A DNA stretch of 64,000 nt from Adiantum capillus-veneris. Its lineage: Eukaryota; Streptophyta; Polypodiopsida; Polypodiales; Pteridaceae. Position numbers and translations under genes: made by a program. Positions within the stretch are counted from its first letter, which is position 1, and each line of letters opens with the position of its first letter. A model generated the notes under the pieces. That model was not told where the DNA came from. It saw nothing but the letters and a program-made list of their open reading frames with translations, and searched no databases. Shown in pieces: positions 10,628 to 19,429 of the stretch. The stretch lies in contig CM043959.1 of assembly GCA_014529385.2 (NCBI GenBank), positions 49,793,122 to 49,857,121 of the forward strand, given 5' to 3'.

Positions 10628-11568
10628 TTATTGTAGGTCCCGGCTATACTCATCTGCAACGAAGATCTTCCCATGTACCTTAAGTAGCAAGGGACTTTTT
10701 GATCTTCCCTCAATTACCTCGAAAGGTGCTTTTCCCGTGGAAGTATGTACAGTGTTATTGTAAGCATACTCCACCAAGGGTAAGTACTTCTCCCATTGGG
10801 ATCTTTGATCTACTTCCGTTACATAGGCTTTTAGTAGATCGAGAATTGTTAGGTTAGCTATTTCACTTTGGCCATCCGTTTGTGGATGATAGGCCGAAGA
10901 GAAGTTTAGCCTTGTCCCTAAGTTCTCAAAGAGACCCTTCCAGAAATTACTGGTCATTCTAGGATCTCTATCCGACACTATGGACATTGGCAAGCCATGG
11001 TACTTGAAAATTTGTGAAATGAAGAGGGTTTCCATTTTTGGGCTTTGATAGTCTTTTTGCCAGGTATAAAATGAGCTTGCTTACTGAACCTGTCTTCTAT
11101 CGTCCATATTCCCGTATTCCCATGGATAGACTTAGGCAATACAAAGATAAAATCCATGGATATGCTCTCCCATGGTGAATTAGGGATTGGCAAGGGTTGA
11201 AGCAATCCAAGTTGCTTCCCTCTATCAAATTTTGTCTTTTGGCATACCACACATTTAGAAATATACTCTTGTATGTTCACTTTCATGGTAGGCCAATAGA
11301 AATATGTTTCAATTCCCTTTAAGGTAGACTGAATCCCTCTATGCCCCGCATAAGGTGGAGCATGAGGTTCATACATTACTTTTTCACGTAGTGAGCTAGT
11401 AACGCATAGTCTATTGCCTGTGAGGAGATAACCATCTTGTAAAGTAAATGGTTCTTCTTTCTTCCCTAATGCAAGGGCTGAAATCACATCTCTAAAATCG
11501 GGATCAATAGCATACTCATCTATCATTGAAGATAGATCATTGTGAGTTACTATGGAAACCGCATTCAC
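10628..11568 (-). pseudogene. Integrase (DDE) with frameshift
   Basis: The HHCC zinc finger is present (PYAGHRG ... CVVCQKTK). The catalytic triad is visible as SMDFIF, VSDRDPRM and GQSEIANL, so all three acidic residues are kept. Frames 11748-10978 and 11035-10628 overlap, showing a one-base shift in an A run near 11037, between the first and second catalytic residues. Integrase would join the DNA copy to the host chromosome. The enzyme is broken but little diverged. Confidence 0.85.
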
Positions 11569-12102
11569 TCTCGGCCGTCTTGAGAGTGCATCAGCTACTT
11601 GATTATGCTTGCCAGCAATGTGAGCAATATGAAAATGAAATTGCGAAAGGAAATTTGCCCACCTCATTTGTTTGTCAGAGAGCTTGGTCTGCGTCATGAA
11701 GTACTTAAGACTTTGGTGATCCATTCGCAGAATGAAAGGAGTCCTCAATAAATAGTGCTTCCATGAGTCTAAGGCATGTAGAACTACAAGGAGTTCCTTT
11801 TCGTATATGTCTAGAGCTTGCTCAAGAGGGTCGAGCCTTCAACTTTCATAGCCTATGAGGTGCCCTTCTTGAAGCAAAACAAGTCCAAGGCAATCACCAC
11901 AAGCATCACATTGGACCTCAAATGGTTTTGAGAGATCCGGTAGTGTTAGCACAGGTTGAGAGATAAACTTTTCTTTAAGCTTTTCGAAAGCATTGTTCCC
12001 CTTAGCAGACCATGTATACCTAATGCTTTTCTTTGTTAGGTCGTGTAATGGTCCCGCGATTTGTGAGAACTTTTCTATGAAGCGTCTATAGTATGCACAC
12101 AT
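11569..12102 (-). pseudogene. RNase H domain
   Basis: Follows RT in one direction of reading. Catalytic positions are visible as QCDACGD, EKELLVVL, RMDHQSLKY and VADALSRR, so the D-E-D-D set is kept. A stop (TGA after IGYES, near 11839) interrupts the domain between the first Asp and the Glu. It would remove the RNA template after minus-strand synthesis. Confidence 0.8.
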
Positions 12103-12610
12103 ACCTATAAAGCTTCTTAGTTCATGAAGATTCTTTGGTTTTGGCCATCCTTTTATTACCTCTAACTTTCATGGATCCATTTGGATGCCATCCTGAGAGA
12201 TAATGTGACCTAAATACTGAATCTCTTGCAAGAAAAATTCACTTTTCTTTCGATTAACATAAAGTTTATTCTCTCTTAAAACTTGAAATATTACCTGGAG
12301 GTGTTGCTTGTGTTCGTCGAATGAATTAGAGTAGATGATAATATCATCTATAGTATGCACACATACCTATAAAGCTTCTTAGTTCATGAAGATTCTTTGG
12401 TTTAGGCCATCCTTTTATTACCTCTAACTTTGATGGATCCATTTGGATGCCATCCTGAGAGATAATGTGACCTAAATACTGAATCTCTTGCAAGAAAAAT
12501 TCACTTTTCTTTCGATTAACATAAAGTTTATTCTCTCTTAAAACTTGAAATATTACCTGGAGGTGTTGGTTGTGTTCGTCTAATGAATTACAGTAGATGA
12601 TAATATCATC
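12087..12610 (-). repeat. 262-bp tandem duplication inside RT
   Basis: Units 12087-12348 and 12349-12610 are almost identical, both beginning TATAGTATGCAC on the plus strand. Each encodes the RT active-site strand and the thumb start (DDIIIY to YLGHIISQDGI). The duplication breaks the reading frame of pol. Confidence 0.9.
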
Positions 12611-13267
12611 AAAGAAAACTCTAGTGAAGGTTCGATGAGGCCTGAACAGCTTCTCCATCAAGCGGTTGAATGTGGGTGGTGCATTGGTCAAGCCAAAAGG
12701 CATGACAATGTATTCGTAAAGACCAAATGTGGTGCGAAATGCGGTCTTTACAATGTCTTGATCAAATATTCTTATTTGATGATAGCCACTTTTTAGGTCA
12801 ATCCTTCTGAAGTAGGTCGATCCTTGTAGATTATCAAATAGGTCTTCTACCCGTGGAATGGGAAACCTATTCTTGATAGTGATCCTATTTAGTGCTCTAT
12901 AGTCGACACACATATGATATGTGCCATCTTTCTTTTGCACTAATAGCATAGGTGAGCAAAATGGAGATGAGCTAGGCCTAACCATGCCCTTCTCAACTAA
13001 CTTATGCACTTGCCGCATAATCTCCTCTTGTTGAGCTTGAGAAACTCTATAAGGAGGTTTGTTAGGCGTTGAACTTCCTGGAAGAAGTTCAATTGCATGG
13101 TCATCTATACCTCGTTTAGGAGGTAGCTCACAAGGGATGTCGTCAATAAAAACATCTTGAAACCCCTTGAGAAAATTGGATAACTCTAATTCCTTTTGGT
13201 TGCTTTTATTTTCTTTTGCTAAAGCATTAGGTTCATTTTGAGAATCTTTAACAAAAATCATGTACAC
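12344..13267 (-). pseudogene. Reverse transcriptase
   Basis: Clear gypsy [62 protein letters not shown] and the catalytic FFDDIIIY, all intact. It is followed by YLGHIISQDGI and the WPKPKNLHELRSFIGMCAYY connection. The frame ends at the duplicated segment. Upstream it is in frame with the protease remnant but separated by a TAA at 13286-13288. It makes DNA from element RNA in the particle. Confidence 0.9.
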
Positions 13268-13285
13268 GGAAATAGAGTTCTTTAT

Positions 13286-13539
13286 TTACTTGTTGAAAGC
13301 TGGTGTATGTACAATCGGGATAGTGTTACCCATTTCCTTAGCATCTATATACATGTCTTTTTCCCTGAACTTAAAGGAGATTCTCCTTTCAGGGAATTTA
13401 ACATTGGTAGCCAGGCGATCAAAACATAGTGCCCTTAGGATTACATTCTCATGCTTGAGAGGAGAGATAAAGAAGTCCTCTTTGTCCACATAGCTTTGGA
13501 CATGAAGCCTCAATTTCCCGCTTAAGGGAGTGCTGGTTT
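13286..13539 (-). pseudogene. C-terminal end of aspartic protease and linker
   Basis: Reads TPLSGKLRLHVQ, then YVDKEDFFISPLKHENVILR and FPERRISFKFREKDMYI. In gypsy elements this is the last part of the protease and the link to RT. The active-site DSG/DCG part is missing. A stop lies near 13537, and beyond 13540 the similarity ends, so the element is truncated or interrupted here. Confidence 0.7.
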
Positions 13540-13999
13540 ACGGCTCCAATCTGGAGATGCCGCCTCCCTCCGTCTGCACACCCGGCCAAGACATCACCAC
13601 CGATTTCTAAAATTCCAAGCCAATAGCATGCCTCATTTGTCTTACCTTTTTTGTGTGGTGTTCTTCTTGTCAATAATTGACCTTCTCTCTGAGTAACAGC
13701 TGTAGGCAATTTACTCGTGTTGGACTTATCAGATCTGTATATTTGCTCATTAATAAAGTGTATTGCATTATGTCACAGGAAGGAAATGAACTCATAAGAA
13801 GTTTTAGAAAAATTCTCACAATAATTCCCACAATGTGACATACCGAACATCATCATGAGTTTCTACATCATCATGAGTTTCTGTGAGGGAGGCACACAAT
13901 ACCTAGCTAGGTACTATTGGGGGCACGGGACAAAAAGTGAGGTCTTTTTGATTTTTTTTATTTTTATTTTTTGAAAAAAGTGTTTTTTTGAGCTCCAGC
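13540..13999. other. Unassigned junction sequence
   Basis: Between the chromovirus break and the 151-bp duplication. It contains a short repeat around 13848-13880 (CATCATGAGTTTCT twice) and a T-rich run (13948-13990). The minus frame 13449-13709 has no recognised domain. Confidence 0.4.
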
Positions 14000-14302
14000 T
14001 ATGGACACCTTTGATGATGTGGCAAAAAAGGGAGAGGGTAGTTATTGTCATAAGAACCACCACTCTTTTGAGTAGAGAGAGAATGTATCTATCCTCCCTC
14101 ACTAGCCTCTATTTCAACCTACAAAAAGCCTATGACAATCTATCGAAAAATATGGACACCTTTGATGATGTAGCAAAAAGGGGGGAGGGTAGTTATTGTC
14201 ATAAGAACCACCATTCTTTTGAGTAGAGAGAGAATGTATCTATCCTCCCTCACTAGCCTCTATTTCAACCTACAAAAAGCCTATGACAATCTATCGAAAA
14301 AA
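14000..14302. repeat. 151-bp tandem duplication
   Basis: Units starting at about 14000 and 14151 differ at only a few bases. They end about 30 bases before the CACTA element. No coding content recognised. Confidence 0.95.
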
Positions 14303-14360
14303 CCCTGATAGAATACCCTCATGCAATGGCCTTCACTACAAGAGGTTGTGTGCTCTTGTG

Positions 14361-14541
14361 ACGCTGTTAGCGACGGAAATACATTGGGTTTTTATAACCC
14401 TCGGCGTCGCTAAAACCGTCGCTACGAGCGTCGCTATAGCGACGCATATAGAGACGCTCATAGCGACGCATATAGCGACGTTTACACAAAAGACTATAGC
14501 GACGCTACAGAGCCATAAATAGCGACGCTTATAGCGACGCC
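14361..14541. repeat. CACTA left subterminal repeat array
   Basis: At least five AGCGACGC motifs plus inverted copies (GCGTCGCT) within 180 bases, often separated by CATAT or TTAT. Such arrays are the binding sites of the TNPA-type protein in En/Spm; the assignment here is by analogy. Confidence 0.8.
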
Positions 14542-14910
14542 CGAGAGAATTTTTTTTTGGTGGCAGGGCATTCAATGCCCTGCCACCCATCAACCATATT
14601 TTGAATGCCCTGCCACCCATCAACCATATTGTACTTGATTCACTTTTTAAAAAAAGTGCAAGGGTAGATAATAGACCCAAAATAGTCACCCACAAGACGC
14701 ATTGTTTGCAAAATTGACAATTGTACACATCATAGGCAAAATGAATTGATTGAAAAATGTAATAATGACAATTGTACAACATCATAGGTATAAAGAATTG
14801 ATTGGCAAAAGGAACTACAGTGACAAATGTAATAATATACATGGTTCAAAAAGACGTATAAAATCCGTCTCATGATACATAAGCTATGAGAAACCCTAAA
14901 CTAATGCTAT

Positions 14911-16253
14911 CTAGCTACGGCTAAACTGACGTCGTCTAGTCAGACGTCTCATCGCGTCCAAGCGGCGTATCTGTCGGATTTTGCAAAAAAAGACAATAAG
15001 ACAGCTTTCAGTAAGTATAAACATATAACGACATTTATAAAACAATACAAAAAATAAAAAAGAGTAAACCCTAATACTAACCATGCCGCCGCGAGAACTG
15101 AGAATGTCCATCAAGGCGTTTAAGCCCTTCCTGCCTGCGTACTCGCGCTCGTACGGTGTGGGATCATGTCTTGTCATTGACCACTGTCAAAACATACAAA
15201 GATTTCATTATGTTAGAACTAAAAAACTCATAAACCCTAAACTATCGAACATGCATAAAGAGCAATGTGAAAACACTTACAAAATCGGCCTCAAATGATG
15301 CCCATCGACCGCTCCCCAAGTGGTGCGAGGTCCCTGCCTCTACTCGCTCTCTGGCTGCATCCTTTTGTTGCTTCCACTTGTCGGGATTCTCGCGCGCTGC
15401 TTTCTTCGCATTCTTCCAATCTTCTTTGGCCAGCCAATCTAGCCTGTTCCACCCATTCTTGATTGCTTTTTGCACTTCGGAACGCTTGTGTTTGCAGTAT
15501 TCGCGCATTCGAATCTTCATCAGGTCTTCATTGAAGCGCTGATCCCGTGTTGGAACGGGAAACTCATCATGAAGTATGCTGATGACTCTGTTTTTTAAAT
15601 CACTTGGTACTTCACTCCATTTGTTTAGTATGTAGTGTCTAAACAGCTGAGAGCAAAGACCACGCATGCGCGAGATCACCTTCTTGCCGTCATCATCCAT
15701 GATGATGCCGCCGCTGATGTCGACGGAGTAAGGCAAGCCCTCAAGCCGGTGACGCGTGAACCTGGGTGTCCCGGCAGGGGTCTCTAGCGGCGTGTCGATG
15801 GGGGTACGGACGTCAGGTGTCTCCACCGGCGTCTGGGCCCCGAAGTGAGGAGTGTCGAGTCGGGTGGCTCCTGGCGGAGTAGGTAGAGGTGTGTACACAG
15901 CTTCTAGGAACAGTCAGCCGTGCAAAACCTGGAGTAGATGGCGATGCTGTGGCTGATGTGGGGGCGGGCAAAGAAGGGGAGGATAAAGAGCCTCGTCGAA
16001 CACGAGGCGGTGTGGAGGCATCGGTGGCAGAATCCCCACAACAACCGCCACCGCCGCCACTAGAGCGCCGGTGTCTAGACGAGTGTGAAGCTCGTCTCGT
16101 CGACGTCGAAGCTTCGGAGCGCGCCGAATGCTCCGAAAGAGAGGGAGATGCGGATGGAGTAGGAACGCGCGATGATGCGCCAGAGCGATGACGCTCCACG
16201 TACCACTGTCTCTGCTGCAGTGACAAAGAAGAAAGAAACTCCTCATCATCCAT
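14911..16253 (-). CDS. CACTA accessory protein, Transposase_24-like, three exons
   Basis: I read three exons. Exon 1 is 16253-15281 (ATG at 16251-16253, start MDDEEFLSSLSLQQRQWY). Exon 2 is 15183-15082 (34 codons, RHDPTPYEREYAGRKG). Exon 3 is 14970-14911 (20 codons, basic, ends QFSRS). Introns of 97 and 111 bp have GTAAGT/GACAG and GTTAGT/GACAG borders, and codons join in phase. Exon 1 starts Ser/Arg-rich, then Thr-Pro repeats, then the conserved part: WSEVPSDLKNRVI, KNGWNRLDWLAKEDW, HHLGSGRWASFEADF. Plant Ptta/En/Spm accessory transposases (PF03004) share this pattern. A shift between frames near 15813-15913 is a frameshift or an intron I missed. The protein probably binds the subterminal repeats. 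Confidence 0.7.
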
Positions 16254-16525
16254 ACCTGCATTAAACACACGAATATTTAAACTTAATATTGAATGAATAG
16301 AGTAGACAACGACGCAAAGACCATTAAATACAATGACGTAATGACGCATATAAATACAATGACGCAATGAATTGAGTGATAGAAGAGGCAAGTCGAAAAC
16401 TCAGAATTTTCAATCAAAAGATGTGAGCGCGAGTAGAAAAGAGCGTTATACACCATGGAAGGTACTTAGAGAGCCAGAGCTTTTACAACACGGAGCAAAA
16501 TTGTTCAAATACAATATTTGTGGCT

Positions 16526-17241
16526 TTAAGAGATCTCTCTCTCATCCTCGCATAACTCAGCATAACTTCCTATATCTATATAGAGCTCTCCGTTTAAACA
16601 CATATCCTCTGTTTCATTTTGTAGCTCCTCAGCATGCACCCCATATAGAGTAGTAGCATCTTGATGCTCATCTGGCACCACCGCAGCGGCTTCTGATTGA
16701 GCATCTTCTCTGATCTCCTCCATTGATGTCGTTGTGATTGGCACATGGTAGCCTTCATACGTCCTTGCACTACGAGGGGCTACCTCTATGACATACGTGC
16801 TCCATTATACAATGGCGTATCGGCTTCACTTTTCATATCATCATAGATAAGCCTTTCTGAATCCATGATCGTCTCGATCATTTCATCAATCTCGGGCTCA
16901 AACATTGCCTCGTTGGGAATGTGCTCTGCATGATCATCCCCCGAGCTGTCAGAGGCTACATCTTGGGGCCTCACATATGCTGCTTGACCAAAGCGCCTGC
17001 GAACACGTCTATTGGGTTGCAAGATTGCTGCTTGTTGGCCAGCGTCAGAGTCCGACGAGTTATAATTGGCAACAACTCGATCTATAATAGATGGATCGAA
17101 CTCGTCAAATTCGCGAACGTGCTGCAAAGAAACACGTCTTGTCCGTCGCACAGCATGCTTGCATTGATTACAAGGACATAAGACCCTCGTTGAGAGATAG
17201 GTGTTTTGGTTGGACGGTCCCACATCCTTGTCGCTACTCAT
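16526..17241 (-). pseudogene. TNP2 transposase N-terminal remnant (Transpos_assoc domain)
   Basis: The frame 17241-16786 begins MSSDKDVGPSNQNTYL. It contains the Cys-rich LCPCNQCKHAVRRTRR block of the transposase-associated domain that begins TNP2 proteins, then an acidic stretch and DTPLYNGARMS, which normally leads into the catalytic part. A stop and a frame change follow; 16744-16526 is acidic (ITTTSMEEIREDAQSEAAAV) and ends EDEREIS. Nothing after this resembles the TNP2 catalytic core, so more than a thousand bases of the normal gene are missing. It does not encode an active transposase. Confidence 0.7.
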
Positions 17242-17303
17242 AATGAGGATAAAAAACTTATAACCTGGACAACAAATTTAATATTCTATTGGCATTCTTC
17301 GTC

Positions 17304-17306
<3 letters not shown>

Positions 17307-17369
<63 letters not shown>
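17307..17369. repeat. (CT)n microsatellite inside the CACTA element
   Basis: About 31 CT units upstream of the TNP2 remnant. Confidence 0.95.
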
Positions 17370-17371
<2 letters not shown>

Positions 17372-17681
17372 CTCACATTCTCTAGTCATGTCCAATCCCC
17401 GCACACCTCGGTCTAGAGGTGCACGGAGATCAGAACCACCGGGTTATAATCTCGTCTTTATTGGTCAATACCTATATTTGTGGGTACAAGAAATCTACAC
17501 ACCCACGTCTACATGATACTGCATGTAGTGGACAAAACCCCTTTGCCTCTTCTCTAGCTGTAGCACTTCACTTCATCTTAACATCTTTTCACAGTAGATC
17601 TTTTCACTGTTCGTCTAACTCTAAACCCTAAACCGTAAGTAATTCTTGCGTGGACTCGATCTAACGTAAATAAGCGTAAAT

Positions 17682-18034
17682 CTAAATAAACGTAAATCTA
17701 ACTAAAAATAAAGCTAAATCTAATTTAACGTAAGTCTAATGACTAGAGGTTGTCTAGATGGTCATTGTGTCGGGGATGTAGTGACTCTTGCCGCCCTGAA
17801 GATCCACCTTCTTCCCTAGACATTTCACCAGTACTTTTGGATCGACGGAGCCCACCATGAGTGAAGGTAGCAATACCCTATATTCCATTGAGGGCTTTCT
17901 TCACCCGCTTCATGCAGGCATCGCAGTCTATGGAGACCTAAATCTAATCTAATATAACGTAAATCCAAATCTAGCTTAAATAAACGTAAATCTAGTTAAA
18001 AATAAACCTAAATCTAATTTAATGTAAGTCTACA
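17682..18034. repeat. Two direct copies of a TAAATCTAA-rich segment
   Basis: A stretch of about 55 bases (17682-17738) recurs at 17979-18034 with few changes. The DNA between and around is rich in GTAAATCTAA-like words. No gene seen. Confidence 0.7.
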
Positions 18035-18304
18035 TATAACTTAATCTTTAACGTCTTTTAAGATAGTTTCCTACGACGTTATAACTCTCTTCTTCTTGTG
18101 TGTGTGCGCGTGTGTGGATGTGTGTGCCAATAAAAAGAGATAAATGGTATAACCTTTCTATCACCCATGCCAAGTATGATAGATTGATTATGCCATTTCC
18201 CTCTTGAATAATAGGTCTTGAGTTCAACTTCTCGTCGGCTAGATCTTTAGGTCTTTTAATTTTAATTAGTTTCCTACGACGTTAAATTAGTTTCTCTCTC
18301 TTTC

Positions 18305-18545
18305 TCTCTCAATGCGTGTGCGTTTTTTTGGATCGTATGCATGTTTTCTCTCTCTTTTCCTCTCTCAATGTGTGCGTTTTTTGTTTATGCATGTTCTCTC
18401 TCTCTTTTCCTCTCTCAATGTGTGCGTTTTTTGTTTATGCATGTTCTCTCTCTCTTTTCCTCCCTCAATGCGTGCGTTTTTTGTTTATGCATGCTCTCTC
18501 TCTCTTTTTCTCTCTCAATGTGTTTGTGCATTCTTTGTTTATGTA
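18305..18545. repeat. 50-bp minisatellite
   Basis: The word TCTCTCAATG starts units at 18305, 18361, 18411, 18461 and 18511; the last four are exactly 50 bases apart. Each unit continues TGTGCGTTTTTTGTTTATGC and a CT run. It produces long Leu/Ser/Cys frames in all plus frames; these are not genes. Confidence 0.95.
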
Positions 18546-18571
18546 TGTGTGTGTGCGTTTTTGTTTTTGTT

Positions 18572-18575
<4 letters not shown>

Positions 18576-18611
<36 letters not shown>

Positions 18612-18760
18612 AACACTATGTGTGTGTGTGTATGTGTGTGTGAGAGAGAGAGAGAGAGGGAGAGAGAAAGAGGGGAAGGGAACATGAGAATGAGGAGAGG
18701 GAAGGAGCATACCTGGCTCTCCTTCCTCTCCTCGTGTGTGTGCGTGTGTGTGTGGAGAAG

Positions 18761-18794
<34 letters not shown>
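18576..18794. repeat. CT, GT and GA microsatellites
   Basis: (CT)n at 18576-18608, (GT)n at about 18619-18641, (GA)n at 18642-18658 and again at 18765-18794, with GT in between. CT and GA tracts face each other and could pair as a large imperfect hairpin. Confidence 0.9.
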
Positions 18795-18797
<3 letters not shown>

Positions 18798-18833
18798 GGG
18801 AGAGCGTTACCTGCTCCTTGCTTGAGGGTGCCG

Positions 18834-18862
18834 AAAAACTCAGATCTGAGATCTGAGTTTTT
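18834..18862. repeat. 29-bp palindrome
   Basis: AAAAACTCAGATCT and its inverse flank one central base. It lies just inside the right subterminal array of the CACTA element. Confidence 0.85.
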
Positions 18863-18893
18863 GGGCGCGCTCGGTTATTTTTTTACCCCAGCC

Positions 18894-19029
18894 GGCGTCG
18901 CTATGAGCGTCGCAAATTTCTTTGTAAATTTGCGACGCTCATAGCGACGCTCATAGCGACGCTTATAGCGACGCTCATAGCGACGCCGGGAATTTTTTTT
19001 TTGGGCATCGCTGTGTGAGCGTCGCTAAT
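18894..19029. repeat. CACTA right subterminal repeat array with perfect hairpin
   Basis: AGCGACGC motifs in both orientations, several in a row spaced by TCAT or TTAT. Bases 18895-18919 and 18926-18950 are perfect 25-base inverted repeats around a 6-base loop (CTTTGT). Confidence 0.9.
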
Positions 19030-19099
19030 ATGAAGAGCCTCTTGTAGTGCTTGTCTAGTAAATCACACACATTTTCAGTTTTAATCCTTTAAAATTAGC

Positions 19100-19429
19100 T
19101 ATCCTTACAAAGCCCTTTTGGGGTTCATATTTTTGTTAATGTATATTCTCACTTTACGATGTTTGCATGCTTCGAAAGCTTGTCCACATAAGCTCTCCAA
19201 AGGCACCACCCAAGCCCATCAATATATTGTAACCAGTGACAACGGAAAAGGTGTAGGCAAGGGTGGCCGAAGAAAGCTCCAAGGATCCAGTATGACCGAC
19301 ATATGTCGTAGAGATCAATTGGACCGAGAAACAAAGGAGGTTTTCTAGAATGAGGGGCCTTTCAAACGGCATTGCATCCACAATTCCCTCAAGCTGAGCC
19401 ATGGCGGCTTTTCTATACAGAGGCAACAA
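19100..19429 (-). pseudogene. MATE (DETOXIFICATION) transporter exon fragment
   Basis: The minus frame from 19429 reads PLILENLLCFSVQLISTTYV, GHTGSLELSSATLAYTFSVV and TGYNILMGLGGAFGEL. These are the first membrane segments of plant MATE efflux carriers, which export organic compounds in exchange for protons or sodium. A one-base insertion near 19190 shifts the frame; after it the other frame reads CGQAFEACKHR and KVRIYIN, the next conserved part. Similarity fades near 19100, some 50 bases before the CACTA end. I see no other exon with confidence, so this is a gene fragment or a pseudogene interrupted by the transposon. Confidence 0.75.

Larger units (their letters stand above)
8143..13539 (-). 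mobile_element. Chromovirus (Ty3/gypsy), 3' half: LTR, chromodomain, integrase, RNase H, RT, protease
   Basis: Minus-strand order is protease, RT, RNase H, integrase, chromodomain, polypurine tract and 3' LTR. The chromodomain and the iMet primer site of its relative at 59461 place it among the chromoviruses. The 5' half (gag, primer site, LTR) is absent here; a related 5' half lies at 57986-60993. The coding part has a tandem duplication, several stops and frameshifts. The right boundary near 13540 is where protease similarity stops. Confidence 0.85.
14334..19049 (-). mobile_element. CACTA (En/Spm) transposon, non-autonomous, 4716 bp
   Basis: The left end is CACTACAAGAGG (14334) and the right end is its inverse, CCTCTTGTAGTG (to 19049). 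The element is flanked by a 3-bp direct repeat CTT (14331-14333 and 19050-19052), the usual target-site length for CACTA elements. Both subterminal regions hold many AGCGACGC motifs. Inside on the minus strand are a spliced accessory gene and the N-terminal remnant of a TNP2-type transposase. The DDE core of TNP2 is absent, so mobility would depend on another copy. The interior is padded with microsatellites and a 50-bp minisatellite. Confidence 0.93.

Noticed and set aside
13540-13709. VLAGCADGGRRHLQIGAVNQ on the minus strand as a later MATE exon
   Set aside because: It resembles a conserved MATE segment only with gaps, the neighbouring residues do not fit, and there are no convincing splice sites.
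18170-18250. GGTCTTGAGTTCAACTTC as a pol III B box
   Set aside because: No matching A box at the proper distance.
18312-18797. 161-codon ORF rich in Leu, Ser and Cys
   Set aside because: Explained by the 50-bp minisatellite and CT/GA tracts; all three plus frames are similarly open.
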